DNA from: Caprella mutica
Lineage: Eukaryota > Arthropoda > Malacostraca > Amphipoda > Caprellidae
DNA length: 64,000 bases
Assembly: GCA_947561585.1 (NCBI GenBank)
Contig: CANNZV010002347.1
Location: forward strand, 1 to 64,000
Direction: 5' to 3'
Numbering within the stretch: the first letter of the stretch is position 1; each line of letters opens with the position of its first letter. This document shows, in pieces, positions 23,219 to 34,510 of the stretch. The notes under the pieces are model-generated. The model searched no databases, was not told the origin of the DNA, and was given only the letters and a program-made list of their open reading frames with translations. A program made the position numbers and the translations under genes.

Positions 23219-24200
23219 TTTACCGAACAAAATTAAAATCATAGGACTTTCCTCTATCACCGAACACTATCCAATTAACGAACCTTATCAAAATCACTGG
23301 ACTTCACCCAACCACCGAACACTTCCCAATTACCGAACATTATCAAAATCACTGGACTTCACCCAACCACCGAACACTTCCCAATTACCGAACATTATCA
23401 AAATCACTGGACTTTCCCCAATCCCCGAACACTATTCAATTACCGAACATTATCAAAATCACTGGACTTTCCCCAATCCCCGAACACTATTCAATTACCG
23501 AACATTATCAAAATCACTGGACTTTGCCCAATCCCCGAACACTTATTCAATTAACGAACATTATCAAAATCACTGGACTTTCCCCAATCCCCGAACACTA
23601 TTCAATTAACGAACATTATCAAAATCACTGGACTTTCCCCAATCCCCGAACACTATTCAATTACCGAACATTATCAAAATCACTGGACTTTCCCCAATCC
23701 CCGAACATTATTCAATTACCGAACATTATCAAAATCACTGGACTTTCCCCAATCCCCGAACACTTATTCAATTACCGAACATTATCAAAATCACTGGACT
23801 TTCCCCAATCCCCGAACACTATTCAATTACCGAACATTATCAAAATCACTGGACTTTCCCCAATCCCCGAACACTATTCAATTACCGAACATTATCAAAA
23901 TCACTGGACTTTCCCCAATCCCCGAACACTATTCAATTTTAAAACAGTAGCCAAGGTATACATATATTATTTCTGTTGTGTAATTATCGAATACTACCAC
24001 TTAGTTAGTTAGGCTAATTACCAAACACTTTGGGAAGTGATTTTGGTAATTGGGTAAGTACAGTTCGGTGATCAGGGAAAGTAAAGTGATTTTGTCATCG
24101 TTCGGTAATTGCGTAGTGTTCGGTGAGTGGGTAAAGTCCAGTGATTTTAATGATGTCCGGTAATTGAGTAATGTTTGGAATAGCTAATGTTCGGTGATTT
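23219..24200. mobile_element. Asymmetric foldback: 55-bp tandem arm facing a short inverse arm
   Basis: The left arm (23219-23936) is about 13 tandem copies of a 55-bp unit (ATTACCGAACATTATCAAAA, then TCACTGGACTTTCCCC and so on). The right arm (about 24010-24200) contains about three degenerate copies of the inverse unit (GGTAATTGGGTAAGTACAG, AGTCCAGTGATTTTAATGAT). About 75 bp separates the arms. Open frames through the left arm are repeat artefacts. A 9-mer, GATTATATT, flanks at about 23145 and 24242 but is too AT-rich to be convincing as a target duplication. Confidence 0.65.
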
Positions 24201-24205
24201 TGTAT

Positions 24206-24784
24206 GTACAGTTGTACACTAAAGAATGATATGTGTATTTAGATTATATTAATAAACAAAAATAGGGGGATTGTGTTCTGCGGGAGGGGATCTATATCCG
24301 AGAGGAACATAGTAATTGACGATACATGAGTGTAGGCTATATATAGATCAATATATTTTTTTCGAGCGTAGTCTCAACATATTGGTACTGGAAATTAATG
24401 TATTATGTGATAAATTCATAACACCTTTCTTCCAAATAAAAATAATAATAATATCAGTTTCTAAATTATGCCTGATTCCAAAACTTAGATTTGAATCATT
24501 TGAAGGTTACAGGTTGTATTGCAAATTTGTTCGCAGTTCATCTAGAGTTCCAAACCTTCTTTAATGAAAATAATCATAATTCAAATAAATTGTTTGGAAA
24601 AATATTCGCAGGTTGCATTTAGACTTTTAAACTCACCACAAAATATCAAAAATTAAAAGAGGTTAAGTTCTGAGATATCTTTAATTTTCGATCATGAGTT
24701 ATTACTCATGTTGTTATTAACTTCTCATTTATAAAAACTGTAATAATTGCGAGGCATGTCTCGAAGTTTTTATAGAGTTTGTAG
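24206..24784. other. AT-rich spacer, nothing recognised
   Basis: No gene or RNA feature is supported. A short frame (82 codons) shows no protein-like character. Confidence 0.5.
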
Positions 24785-24930
24785 CAGGGTACATGAACAT
24801 AATCGGGTATAGTACCTAGCAGACGACACAAAAATATGACGTCACCACAACAACACATTCCTTGTTTGTGACCGAGCGGCTCATAATTCCTCGTATTTGC
24901 ATGTTAATATCGAGAAGTTTGAAGTCATTT
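24785..24930 (+). repeat. Outer inverted repeat, left copy
   Basis: The segment AGGGTACATGAACATAATCG..., then ATGACGTCACCACAACAACAC, ..CCGAGCGGCTCATAATTCC.. and CATGTTAATATCGAGAA recurs inverted at 31515-31755. With its partner it brackets the mariner-type/Penelope nest. Element type is unknown. Confidence 0.7.
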
Positions 24931-26763
24931 TATAAGGGTTTCTTACAAAAGAAAATCGAAAATGGCGTTTGAACCTCAAAGTTGAATATATAGATATAAT
25001 TCAGGTGTGTTTTTATTTTTAATTTATTTAACTTATCTATAAAAAATAGGGTCTTGAAAATATGCTACCTAGGAGCGTAAAGTAGTGCTAGTTAACTGCT
25101 AAATTGTAGTTCCTATGAATAACAAATAAGGAAAAAAATAATGGAAAACAATTTAACCAATGCCTAGTTAGTAATTGATCAGAAAAAATTAAATTTAGAA
25201 GTGCCAAGTTTAAGTAGGTTTTCCCATGTTTCAAAGTGTGGTCAGAGTCGCCATTTCCAGTCATCTGGTGGTCACGTCAAACTATAGATTCAATCAGCTG
25301 ATTACCATACCCTATGTTACTGTATCCTGGTTTGTAGGCATAAAAAATGGAGACAATTTTTTTGAGCTTATTATTTCGAGGTAGGTACAATAAACATCAA
25401 CAATATTATTCAGATGAGGTTTAGAAGCAATTAGTTAAGAAATCAGTTTTTATGAAAGAAGACATACATTTCTACATTTCTAGCAATTTCATTCGTTGAT
25501 TTAGCTCATTCAACACGGTTTATTATTTCTATCTTCTGTTCGAGAGATACTTTTTCTCTTCATTGAACAATTATTTTGGTCTTTGTGTTTTACACTCTGG
25601 GCCTCTTTGAAGTAATGATGTAAAGCTGAAAATAAGATGACTAAAACTCATACAGGGTGTCCCAAAAAAAGCGGAACCTAAGTTCAAATTAGTATATCTC
25701 TACAACCAGTGAAAGAACATGTTTCTTTTTAGCATTATATTGTTTGTTGAACCTTTCTTTCTCCATCTACAAGTAAATTTTCCTAATGTTTCATTAATTT
25801 CGTAGATGTTATAATGATTTAATTGATGGGTGGTGAAAATAGCTTTGCGCGAATGGTCAGAAAACGGACACTGAAATTAAATTCAATATTAAGAATATAC
25901 TTATTAAACAATAATTCCATTATTATAATACTTATTTTGAGGTTTAAGAAAAATGTATTTATTACTCCTTTCATAAAACATTTAGTTTTATTCTATATCA
26001 CCTATATTTTTATCTTAGCAAGCATTTTGATGTCATCTTCTCATCGCTGCCATAACTCAGTTAATTTGCCTTCGATCTTTTATTTAATCAAATTTAATTC
26101 AATAAATTTCCCAATTAATTCCTCTTTACCAACTGGAGGAGTGAATTAATTTAATGTTACTTTTCAAATATTCTCATCGGAAAAAGTCATTGCGTTAAGT
26201 CAGGAGATCTTGAAGGTTATTAAACTGCGTTGTTTAATCCGATGATATGGGTATTGAACACTTCTTGCAGTTTTTGACGTACCTACAACAATTGATTGGT
26301 GAGCAAGTTCACCATAGCCTGTTAAAAAATCGGTCTGTTCAACTATGATGAAGATGTGAGAATTTATATATTTATGTGAAGATTTTACTTATTATGTTCA
26401 ATTAGCCGACTTAGATCATTTTCATAGAACAAAATGTCCAAAGAGACGTCCGTTGCCGACTCTCCGACCCACCGTGATCATTTATCTTTTCTGATCTCAT
26501 TGAATAATGCTAAATATGTCATAAAAGGAATGATCAATTTAAAAATATTATGACCTCAAAATAAATATATTGTAGTAATGGAATTATTGTTTTATAAACA
26601 TATTTTTAATATTGAATTTCACTTCAGAGTCCGTTTTCTCACCATTTGCGCAAACCTATTTTCACCACCTATCAATGAAATCTTTATAACATCTACAAAA
26701 TGAATAAACTTTATGAAAACTTACCTCTAGATAGAGAAAGAAGGGTTCAACAAACAATGAATG

Positions 26764-29293
26764 TGAAGGCTAAAAACAAAGTTAAACTTTTCATAGTTTA
26801 TAAAATCTGACGTTTCGATTCAGTACATGAATCATTATCAAAGTAGTTATCTGTAATGAGTTTTAAAAAGTTATACAAAATTTATTGGAGATAAAAGAAA
26901 AGATCAAAAAATTAAAAAGTGAAAGAGAAATGATAAAATGAAAATAATAAAAAAACAATTTATGTAAAAAAAGTAATAGAAATCAGCTGTCTACAATCAA
27001 AAGAGGGAATGAACTATTCTGGAGGTTTAATGAAGGTTTGCTTTTAAAAATGAGAAGAGATTCTAAAATTTTTAAGTCTGAACTATTTGAGGTAGAGTTT
27101 AAAATCTTAAAATTATCTATGGAAATTGCACTATTACTCTGTTCAGTATGGTCTCTAATCATGATATAATGTCTCTAATAGATGAATGAGGTGGAGATGC
27201 TAAAATATTATTGGTTCTATAGCTCCGCCCTGCATGCTCTGCTATCCGCATATAAAGATTACGTGACGTCATGCCCACGTAATCTGACGGGCACTGCCCG
27301 CAACTAAAGTGATAAACAACGGAAGAGAGCATGCAAAGCGGAAGTTTTTCTTTGAAATTAAAAAATGATCCTATTGTAACTTTGTTTACTAAAACTATTT
27401 TAAAAGAAACAGATGGAAAAAACTTTTAAAATGACATGTTTCAAATTTTCAGATTGCTTTCCGAAATATGGAAGAGAAACATAAACTATATCGTTCGTGC
27501 TGGTAGGTGACTCTGGTTGATTATTTGTTTGTTCTGAAAATTTGGCTAAACATTGTTAATCTGTCTTTCTAAAAAATTAGTACAAAAAACATTATTTCTA
27601 AAAAATGACTTTAAAAAACGTAATTCCTTGTGAAAGTTAAAATTATTGCTGCATATATTGTAAGCTCTGAAAATTAGGGTTGATATACAATTGAGTTTAA
27701 AATTAAATGAACAAAAACTATAAAAACTTGTTCCTAAACCTGTAAATGAAGATTTTCTAAAAACAGAAGTTTTAAAATGATCTCTACACCTAGTTACTGT
27801 ACAATCTAAAAATGACAATTGCGAATTATGCTCTATTTCTTGAGAAAAATTGATATTTACATGTTTGCTATTAAAATAATCTAAAAACAACTGTATATGA
27901 CCTCGCTCTCTGAATAATAAAAAAGTGTCGTCAACGTACCTTCGATAAAAAATAGGTTTAAAATTAGATGGACATTCGCCAAGCCACTTTTGTTCAAAGT
28001 GAGACATAAAAATGTTTGCGAATGTTGGGCCTAGGCCCTCTATTTGCTTATAAAATTTACCATTGAATAGAAAAAAACTATTTAAAACTGATAACTGTTA
28101 AAACTTCTTAAAAAATTCTTTTGCTAAACATGAAACTATGGAGGAGGGATCTAAAAATAGTTGGTTTAAAATTATATTGATTGTTTCTGTCAAGGGAACA
28201 TTAGTGAATAAATTTTCCACATCAAACTAGGCCATTATACAGTTGTTACATTTAAAATTGGTAATATCTTTAACAAATTCATAAGAGTTAGAGCAAGTGT
28301 AACTATTGGTAGATATAGGATTAAGAATAGGTACTAAAAGTTTGCTAGTTTAAAAGATGGAGTATTATATGCTGCAAATATTGGTCTAAACTGAAATTTA
28401 TCTTTAAAGTCAGATTTGTGGTTCTTAGGTAAGCCATATAATATACCTGGACCTGAACCCGGCACAAAACAACTATTATATTGGTCCCCAGATATCATCT
28501 TCAAATTTTTACTTTTCTTAAGAGAGTGTTAATTTTAGTTTCAATAGAAAGTGAGTATCTTTTGATGTCCTCAGTTATTAATTCAAACTTACTTTGATCA
28601 GAGACTATTTTTTCCATACTATTTATATAATCAGTTTTATTAGTTACGACCACAGCTCTGCCTTTGTCGGGACGAGATATGATAATATTTTTCTTGGCCG
28701 AAAATGTTTTCAAAGTTAGGAGGTCCTTTTTAGTAACAACTGCTGAAAATATTTTAAATGGTTAAATTGTTTAAAAATATAAAAATATCTGAAATTAACA
28801 TTTTTAATTTTGTTAGTAAAATCATTATAGTTAGAACACTGCAGTTTGGAAATATTGCGAACTAATCTTTCAAAGCATAAAAAATATTGTATGAAATCAA
28901 GTTTAAATTTCGGCAGACAAAAATGCAAACCAAAAGCAAGTAGGGTTCTAATTCTTGGAGGTAGTGTGACAGACGAGCAATTGAAGATAACTTTATCTGG
29001 ACTTACAGGACTCAAAGTACAGTCAATACCGAGGTTAAGAAGCTTCTTGGAATGCACCTCCTCAGTCTTCTTCTTGAAGTTCCTTGCAATTGTTTCTGAG
29101 TGTCTGCTGCAAAATATTCTATCCAGTATAGAAAATTTCTGCCTGATTTCATCGAGTAGTTCATCTTGTTTGTTCTGCAGTATTCGTGTACACTTTCTTT
29201 TTGACTTAAGTTCATTGACAAGTAATTTGTGTTGCCAAGCAATTTAGAAGTTTGCGCTATGTAGTGATTTTTTATATAGTTTAGGTTTAACAA
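26764..29293 (-). pseudogene. Penelope-like element: reverse transcriptase plus GIY-YIG endonuclease, broken
   Basis: Read on the minus strand from 29293 to 26764. Order: N-terminal region (about 29293-28716); RPDKGRAVVVTNKTDY (about 28670); GILYGLPKNHK (about 28430); motif A FDVENLFTNVPL (about 28200); motif C YVDDTF (27927-27938) followed by SQLSFLDCTVTR; then a GIY-YIG-type endonuclease with CGQCPSDYVGMTSRNLYMRI and EHAG (about 27340-27220). This RT plus GIY-YIG pairing is diagnostic of Penelope-like elements. Stops occur before motif A (28227-28229) and near 28099. An 18-bp in-frame deletion near 28030 removes six residues of the conserved motif-B loop. There are frame breaks in the endonuclease. 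It is non-functional. Confidence 0.9.
26809..26841 (-). ncRNA. Candidate hammerhead-like motif, second copy
   Basis: Identical in sequence to 30591-30623 but on the minus strand, at the matching position of the other Penelope-like copy. Same reasoning and same caveats. Confidence 0.4.
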
Positions 29294-30672
29294 AAGAATT
29301 TAAGAAAATTTTACAGTTATCAGTTTTAAATAGTTTTTTTCTATTCAATGGTAAATTTTATAAGCAAATAGAGGGCCAAGGCATGGGCTTACCACTAGGC
29401 CCAACATTTGCAAACATTTTTATGTCTCACTTTGAACAAAAGTGGCTTGGCGAATGTCCATCTAATTTTAAACCTATTTTTTTATCGAAGGTACGTTGAC
29501 GACACTTTTTTATTATTCAGAGAGCGAGGTCATATACAGTTGTTTTTAGATTATTTTAATAGCAAACATGTAAATATCAATTTTTCTCAAGAAATAGAGC
29601 ATAATTCGCAATTGTCATTTTTAGATTGTACAGTAATTAGGTGTAGGGACCATTTTAAAACTTCTGTTTTTAGAAAATCTTCATTTACAGGTTTAGGAAC
29701 AAGTTTTTATAGTTTTTGTTCATTTAATTTTAAACTCAATTGTATATCAACCCTAATTTTCAGATCTTACAATATATGCAGCAATAATTTTAACTTTCAC
29801 AAGGAATTACGTTTTTTTAAGTCATTTTTTAGAAATAATGTTTTTTGTACTTATTTTTTAGAAAGACAGATTAACAAATGTTTAGCCAAATTTTCAGAAC
29901 AAACAAATAATCAACCAGAGTCACCTACCAGCACGAACGATATATTTTATGTTTCTCTTCCATATTTCGGAAAGCAATCTGAAAATTTGAAACATGTCAT
30001 TTTAAAAGTTTTTTCCATCTGTTTCTTTTAAAATAGTTTTAGTAAACAAAGTTACAATAGGATCATTTTTTAATTTCAAAGAAAAACTTCCGCTTTGCAT
30101 GCTCTCTTCCGTTGTGTATCACTTTAGTTGCGGGCAGTGCCCGTCAGATTACGTGGGCATGACGTCACGTAATCTTTATATGCGGATAGCAGAGCATGCA
30201 GGGCGGAGCTATAGAACCAATAATATTTTAGCATCTCCACCTCATTCATCTATTAGAGACATTATATCATGATTAGAGACCATACTGAACAGTGTAATAG
30301 TGCAATTTCCATAGATAATTTTAAGATTTTAAACTCTACCTCAAATAGTTCAGACTTAAAAATTTTAGAATCTCTTCTCATTTTTAAAAGCAAACCTTCA
30401 TTAAACCTCCAGAATAGTTCATTCCCTCTTTTGATTGTAGACAGCTGATTTCTATTACTTTTTTTACATAAATTGTTTTTTTTATTATCTTCATTTTATC
30501 ATTTCTCTTTCACTTTTTAATTTTTTGATCTTTTCTTTTATCTCCAATAAATTTTGTATAACTTTTTAAAACTCATTACAGATAACTACTTTGATAATGA
30601 TTCATGTACTGAATCGAAACGTCAGATTTTATAAACTATGAAAAGTTTAACTTTGTTTTTAGCCTTCTCCTT
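29285..30672 (+). pseudogene. Second Penelope-like copy, 5'-truncated, inverted relative to the first
   Basis: A plus-strand copy very similar to the 3' half of the minus-strand element, starting just upstream of RT motif B and running to the same 3' end. It keeps the motif-B loop (QGMGLPLGP) that the other copy lost. It has an extra T in a T-run at about 29476-29482 that shifts frame just before YVDDTF. A stop follows the frame at 30029-30031. The GIY-YIG domain (about 30105-30450) has a frameshift near 30265. 5' truncation and inverted partial partners are common in Penelope-like elements. Confidence 0.88.
30591..30623 (+). ncRNA. Candidate hammerhead-ribozyme-like motif in Penelope 3' end
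   Basis: TTGATAA, then a 6-bp stem (GATTCA/TGAATC with loop TGTAC), then GAAACGTC. The order matches CUGANGA - helix II - GAAAC - (very short helix III) - GUC. Small hammerhead variants of this type, acting as dimers, are known from Penelope-like elements. Here C3 is T and G8 is A, so the 3-8 pair could be U-A instead of C-G. Activity is uncertain. Confidence 0.4.
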
Positions 30673-31514
30673 CATTTTAAAATTGTGCAGAATTTCTGTA
30701 AATTTCATTCAACAATGAATGTGATGCTAAAAAGAAACATGTAGGTACCTTCACTGATTGTTGAGATAAGCTACTTATAACTTGGGTTGTGCTGTTTTTG
30801 GGACACCCTATATAATAGATAATCTAAACTTAGAGAGCTAATCAGTAATCAACATGTCCCATTTTAGGGAAAGTTCCGTGTTATCTCACGGTTCCATATT
30901 TTCGGACTCGTGAAATCTCTAAATAATAATCATCATTCAACTTTTATATCAATTGGTTTCATACTTTCAGGTATCATATTACCAATTACAATAAAAGTAG
31001 AATAATTATTGTTTTATTCTCTTTTCTTACGTGACGTAAATGTATAACAACTATTACCTTGGAAAGTATACCCTACTGCCTATAATACTTCACAGAACAT
31101 AAAATTATAGTTTCTTCGATGTAACGCAATTACATAAATCAAAGTATCTATTAATTACTCACCTATACTGAGTGAGAATTAAGCTATGGTAGAATTTTAA
31201 AACTATTAATTCATTCACTACTTTGAACTTTAATTACAGAGTATGAACTAATTCTGGAACACTAAACTCTGTATATCTTTGTATAAGCTTAGTGGAATCC
31301 TTAAAACAATTTTCTTTTATTATAATTCATAGAAAACTAAAATTTAATGTTAGAGTCTTCTAGTGTAATAAAATGTAAAATAATTTACGGTAACTAAAAG
31401 TTAACGTAAATTATGTATTGGCTAATTAGGTGTAAAGTAAATACCTCAAGTGAATCTATTATCATCACGAGATAAACCTATTACGGAATTTTCCAATAGA
31501 ATCACACCTCTTCA

Positions 31515-31755
31515 TTCGTTCTCGATATTAACATGCAAATACGAGGAATTATGAGCCACTCGGTCACAAACAAGAAATGTGTTGTTTTGCGTCGTCTACT
31601 AGTTACTTCAGGGTACAGGAACTTTACGGGTATAGCAACTAGTAGAGGTCGCAAGAATATGACGTCACCAAAACAACACATTTCTGCCCTGACCAAACCC
31701 TATAAGTTACTGTATCCTGAGTTACTATACGCGTTATGTTCTTGTACCCTGGGCA
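31515..31755 (-). repeat. Outer inverted repeat, right copy
   Basis: Reverse complement of 24785-24930, with a second partial copy of the AGGGTACA...AACATAA.GCGTATAGTAACT part at 31690-31755. The short open frames here on both strands are repeat-derived. Confidence 0.7.
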
Positions 31756-31759
31756 CAAC

Positions 31760-32038
31760 CACACAACGATCTCACTGTCGAAAAGATAGTTCGACAAAAA
31801 TTAAACTTCAGACGCAGAGAAGACGTCAACCAGAATATTCAAAATAACAGAATTTAAGTATTCTATATTTTGAAAAATATTTTCCCCACTTTTTGATTTT
31901 TATATAATAATCCAAAATCAAATGATAATCAAATAAACATTTTCACTTAAATATCATGTAATAAAGTAAAAAATAATTGAATTAAATAAATTCAATACTA
32001 GTAATTTACTAATAATTTATAATAAACTAGATTACGTG
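31760..32038. other. AT-rich spacer
   Basis: Nothing recognised. Confidence 0.5.
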
Positions 32039-32039
32039 C

Positions 32040-32440
32040 ACTTGGTAGAGCGCACACCTTCGCCGCCGCTTTGACCCGTTCTCTCCCAAAATTTGATAAA
32101 CTGGATAATGACCAATCGCCCTACCAAGTTTCATGCAATATGGTTCAATACTTTTCGAGTTATTGAGTTATAAATGACCTTGACCTTTGACCAGATCGCT
32201 CCAAAAATTCTACTTGATGGTTCCTGGACATTGACCAATCGTCCCATCAAATTTCAGACAATTTGTTTGAATACTTTTTGATTTATAAATGGCCTTGACC
32301 TTTTACCAGGTCGCTCCCAAAATTCTACCAGAAGGTCACTGGTCATTGACCAATCCTTTCACTAAATTTCAGGCAATTTGGTTGAACACTTTTTCAGTTT
32401 TTCGAATAACAAGATGGTAAATAAATAAATAAATGCCGGG
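32040..32440 (+). repeat. Retrotransposon-tail-like repeat with three about 120-bp units
   Basis: Three imperfect tandem units each contain ATGACCTTGACCTTTGACCA (or a close variant), a TCGCTCCCAAAATT-like word and ACCAATCGCCCTACCAAGTT. The repeat ends in (AAAT)n at 32419-32433. The GACCTTGACCTTTGACC word is a widespread animal interspersed-repeat motif. The simple tail suggests a SINE or LINE 3' end. Confidence 0.6.
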
Positions 32441-32479
32441 TAAAATATGACCTTACACAAATTTGCAAAGGTAATAAGT

Positions 32480-32665
32480 AGGGATGTGACAATGTGCAGC
32501 ATAAAATATGCATATTTTTTGACGCGATATGCAGCATATTATATGCCTATTTCTGCATATAATATGCAAAATGTCAATGTGCATATATGCAGAACCAAAA
32601 TGCATATTGGAAATATGCATTTTATAGGCCAGAAATTATTCAATATAGTGTGCATATTACATGCC
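32480..32665. repeat. Cluster of GCATAT palindromes
   Basis: About ten ATGCATAT/GCATAT words, including GCATATTATATGC and its near-inverse GCATATAATATGC about 15 bp apart. It can fold on itself. Open frames here are incidental. Confidence 0.6.
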
Positions 32666-34345
32666 CAAAATTAATTACAGAAATTAAAATGAAGTTAATC
32701 TGAATATATTTATGTTTTGAATGTAGTTGTACTTTGGTGGTTTGAATGGAACTTACAATAAAACTAAGGTGTAGTCTCAAGTTTTTATTTTTACTGCGAA
32801 ATGTTTAACGTTAGAAAACAAAATATAACAAAGGTGTTTTGCTTTTATATTTCTTTAATAGTAACTCAATTTAAAACTTACATATTAAATTTCAAACAGT
32901 GGAATTGCTGTTTATTGTTAAATAGTATTTCAGGTTTTCAAAAGTGAATCTCCTTCTATTATCTGCTAATGTATTTTTGTACTGAGAAACACCCGTTCTA
33001 CATAACAAGAAACAGGAGGAGCAAATGTTTTTTTCTGACAAATTTAGTCTACTAAACTATCCTACATGACTCGAAAAATCTTGTTAGACCAGCGGTTACC
33101 TCTAAAGGTTTGTCATCTAAAAGCAGCGACACTAACACAGCTAACCATATCCTCTCTGTCCCGCGTGGGACAGAGGAGGACATCCCTCGCTAGCGAGGGA
33201 CAGAGAGGGACGGGGGATTTCAGATAATATATAGGGACAGGAATATTAAATTTCTATAACTGAATATATTAAAGGGGCCATACGTACTTAGTTTTTGAAA
33301 ATGGTTAATGCAACTTGTTGCATTGAAAGTGGTTAAAATGACTATTGCTAGTAATAGACTATTAGCAATAGTAGACACTGCTAATAATAGACTAGATTGC
33401 TGCTCTTTCAACAGCTGATCAGGAATGTAAACAATAACAATTCGCAGCGACCTACCTGCAAATGCTGTGAAAGCTGGACTTAAACCAAATTATTTCATAT
33501 ATATTTTACGTGTGTTAGTTATATATAACATGAATGTACTCTCGAATGCTTACAACTAATTACTAGCAACATTTTCACTACAAAAAGTTTTTTAAGTAAA
33601 TATTGTTGTCTGAACATTTTTTTTTTTTGAGAAGTATCAGGTTATATTTAATCAATTAATACATATAAGCTACTGAAACAAAAATTAGGAGATGTCAAAA
33701 AGTTGAACATACCCACTAAATAACTACATTTCCAGTCATTTAACGTAACTGTAGCTACAAGAAGAAGAATTTTCGACGCACAATTTGGCTTGGTATGATA
33801 CTCAATTCAGCTGTGAGATCTAGCTATCGTGCAATAAATAGATTTCAAAACACAAGTAGATGTTGTAAAAGGAAAATTGTGTAAAGTTGTGTGCAATATA
33901 TAATGCTTACATAGCACATGTATGAACATAATAAATATGGCTTAGAAAGGAGTCTCTTCATAGAATTAGTTTTTGGAAACCTAAACGAAACTACTTGTAA
34001 CACTAAAAGAACACAAAATAACTATATTCTTCAAATTAAGAAGAAGAATATCTATTAATAGAAGTCATTTATGTTTACGGATTCTCATAAATTGACTACA
34101 TATGAGGTGTGTTGTAAACTTGTAGACGTAATGTGTAAAGTACTTTAAATACGTTTTCCATCAATTATAATATATAGTTTAATATACATACAGTTGCCGA
34201 ACCTTTTATGAACTTGATTCAAAGGAACATCAACACGCATTATTTGGATTGAAATATGCCAAATGGTGAACTTACCACGAGGTGACCTTAAAATGCGGTG
34301 AATTTTCCTCCGATGAACTTACTTGTAACCATTCGCCGCAGACTG
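32666..34345. other. AT-rich stretch with a GC-rich palindrome pair
   Basis: Mostly featureless. At 33154-33175 a 9-bp stem with 4-nt loop (CTCTGTCCC-GCGT-GGGACAGAG) is followed by the perfect 16-bp palindrome CCCTCGCTAGCGAGGG (33184-33199). This is a GC-rich island in AT-rich DNA. Confidence 0.5.
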
Positions 34346-34349
34346 CTCA

Positions 34350-34510
34350 TAGAAGAGAGGACAGTGAAAGTACGCACCATGAACTAGGTGTACTACATGC
34401 TACCAAAAGTAACCGTGACGACCCAGCGCATGAATGGCAAGAATAGACAGCCATGGATAAGAGAACTACACAGTCAGTCTGCTCACCCATGAATATAACA
34501 AGAAAAGAGG
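34350..34510 (+). repeat. Dispersed SINE-like repeat, family B
   Basis: Shares GGACAGT.AAAGTACGC.CCATG, GACCCAGCGCATG.ATGGCAAG, AATAGACA.CCATGGATAA and CACAGTCAGTCTGCT with 52590-52775, in the same order. It is non-coding and about 160 bp. SINE origin is likely but Pol III boxes are not confirmed. Confidence 0.6.

Larger units (their letters stand above)
25653..30810. mobile_element. Mariner-type inverted-repeat element interrupted by a Penelope-like insertion
   Basis: The terminal repeats start CAGGGTGTCCCAAAAA (25653) and end with the inverse (TTTTTGGGACACCCTA, 30795-30810). Both are next to TA (25651-25652, 30811-30812) and are alike over about 100 bp. The inner left part (25740-25960) is repeated inverted at 26560-26755. 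The original element was thus a long-inverted-repeat MITE of roughly 1.2 kb before Penelope sequences landed at about 26764-30672. CAGGGTGTCC ends with TA duplication suggest Tc1/mariner. No transposase of its own is visible. Confidence 0.65.

Noticed and set aside
23524..24012. 162-residue frame in the 55-bp array
   Set aside because: It is the tandem repeat read through; no start context or domain.
23136..24250. GATTATATT as a 9-bp target duplication for the 55-bp foldback
   Set aside because: The 9-mer is AT-only apart from one base, not adjacent to clear matching termini, and could be chance.
31502..31847. Frames on both strands at the outer inverted repeat
   Set aside because: Repeat-derived and short; no protein family recognised.
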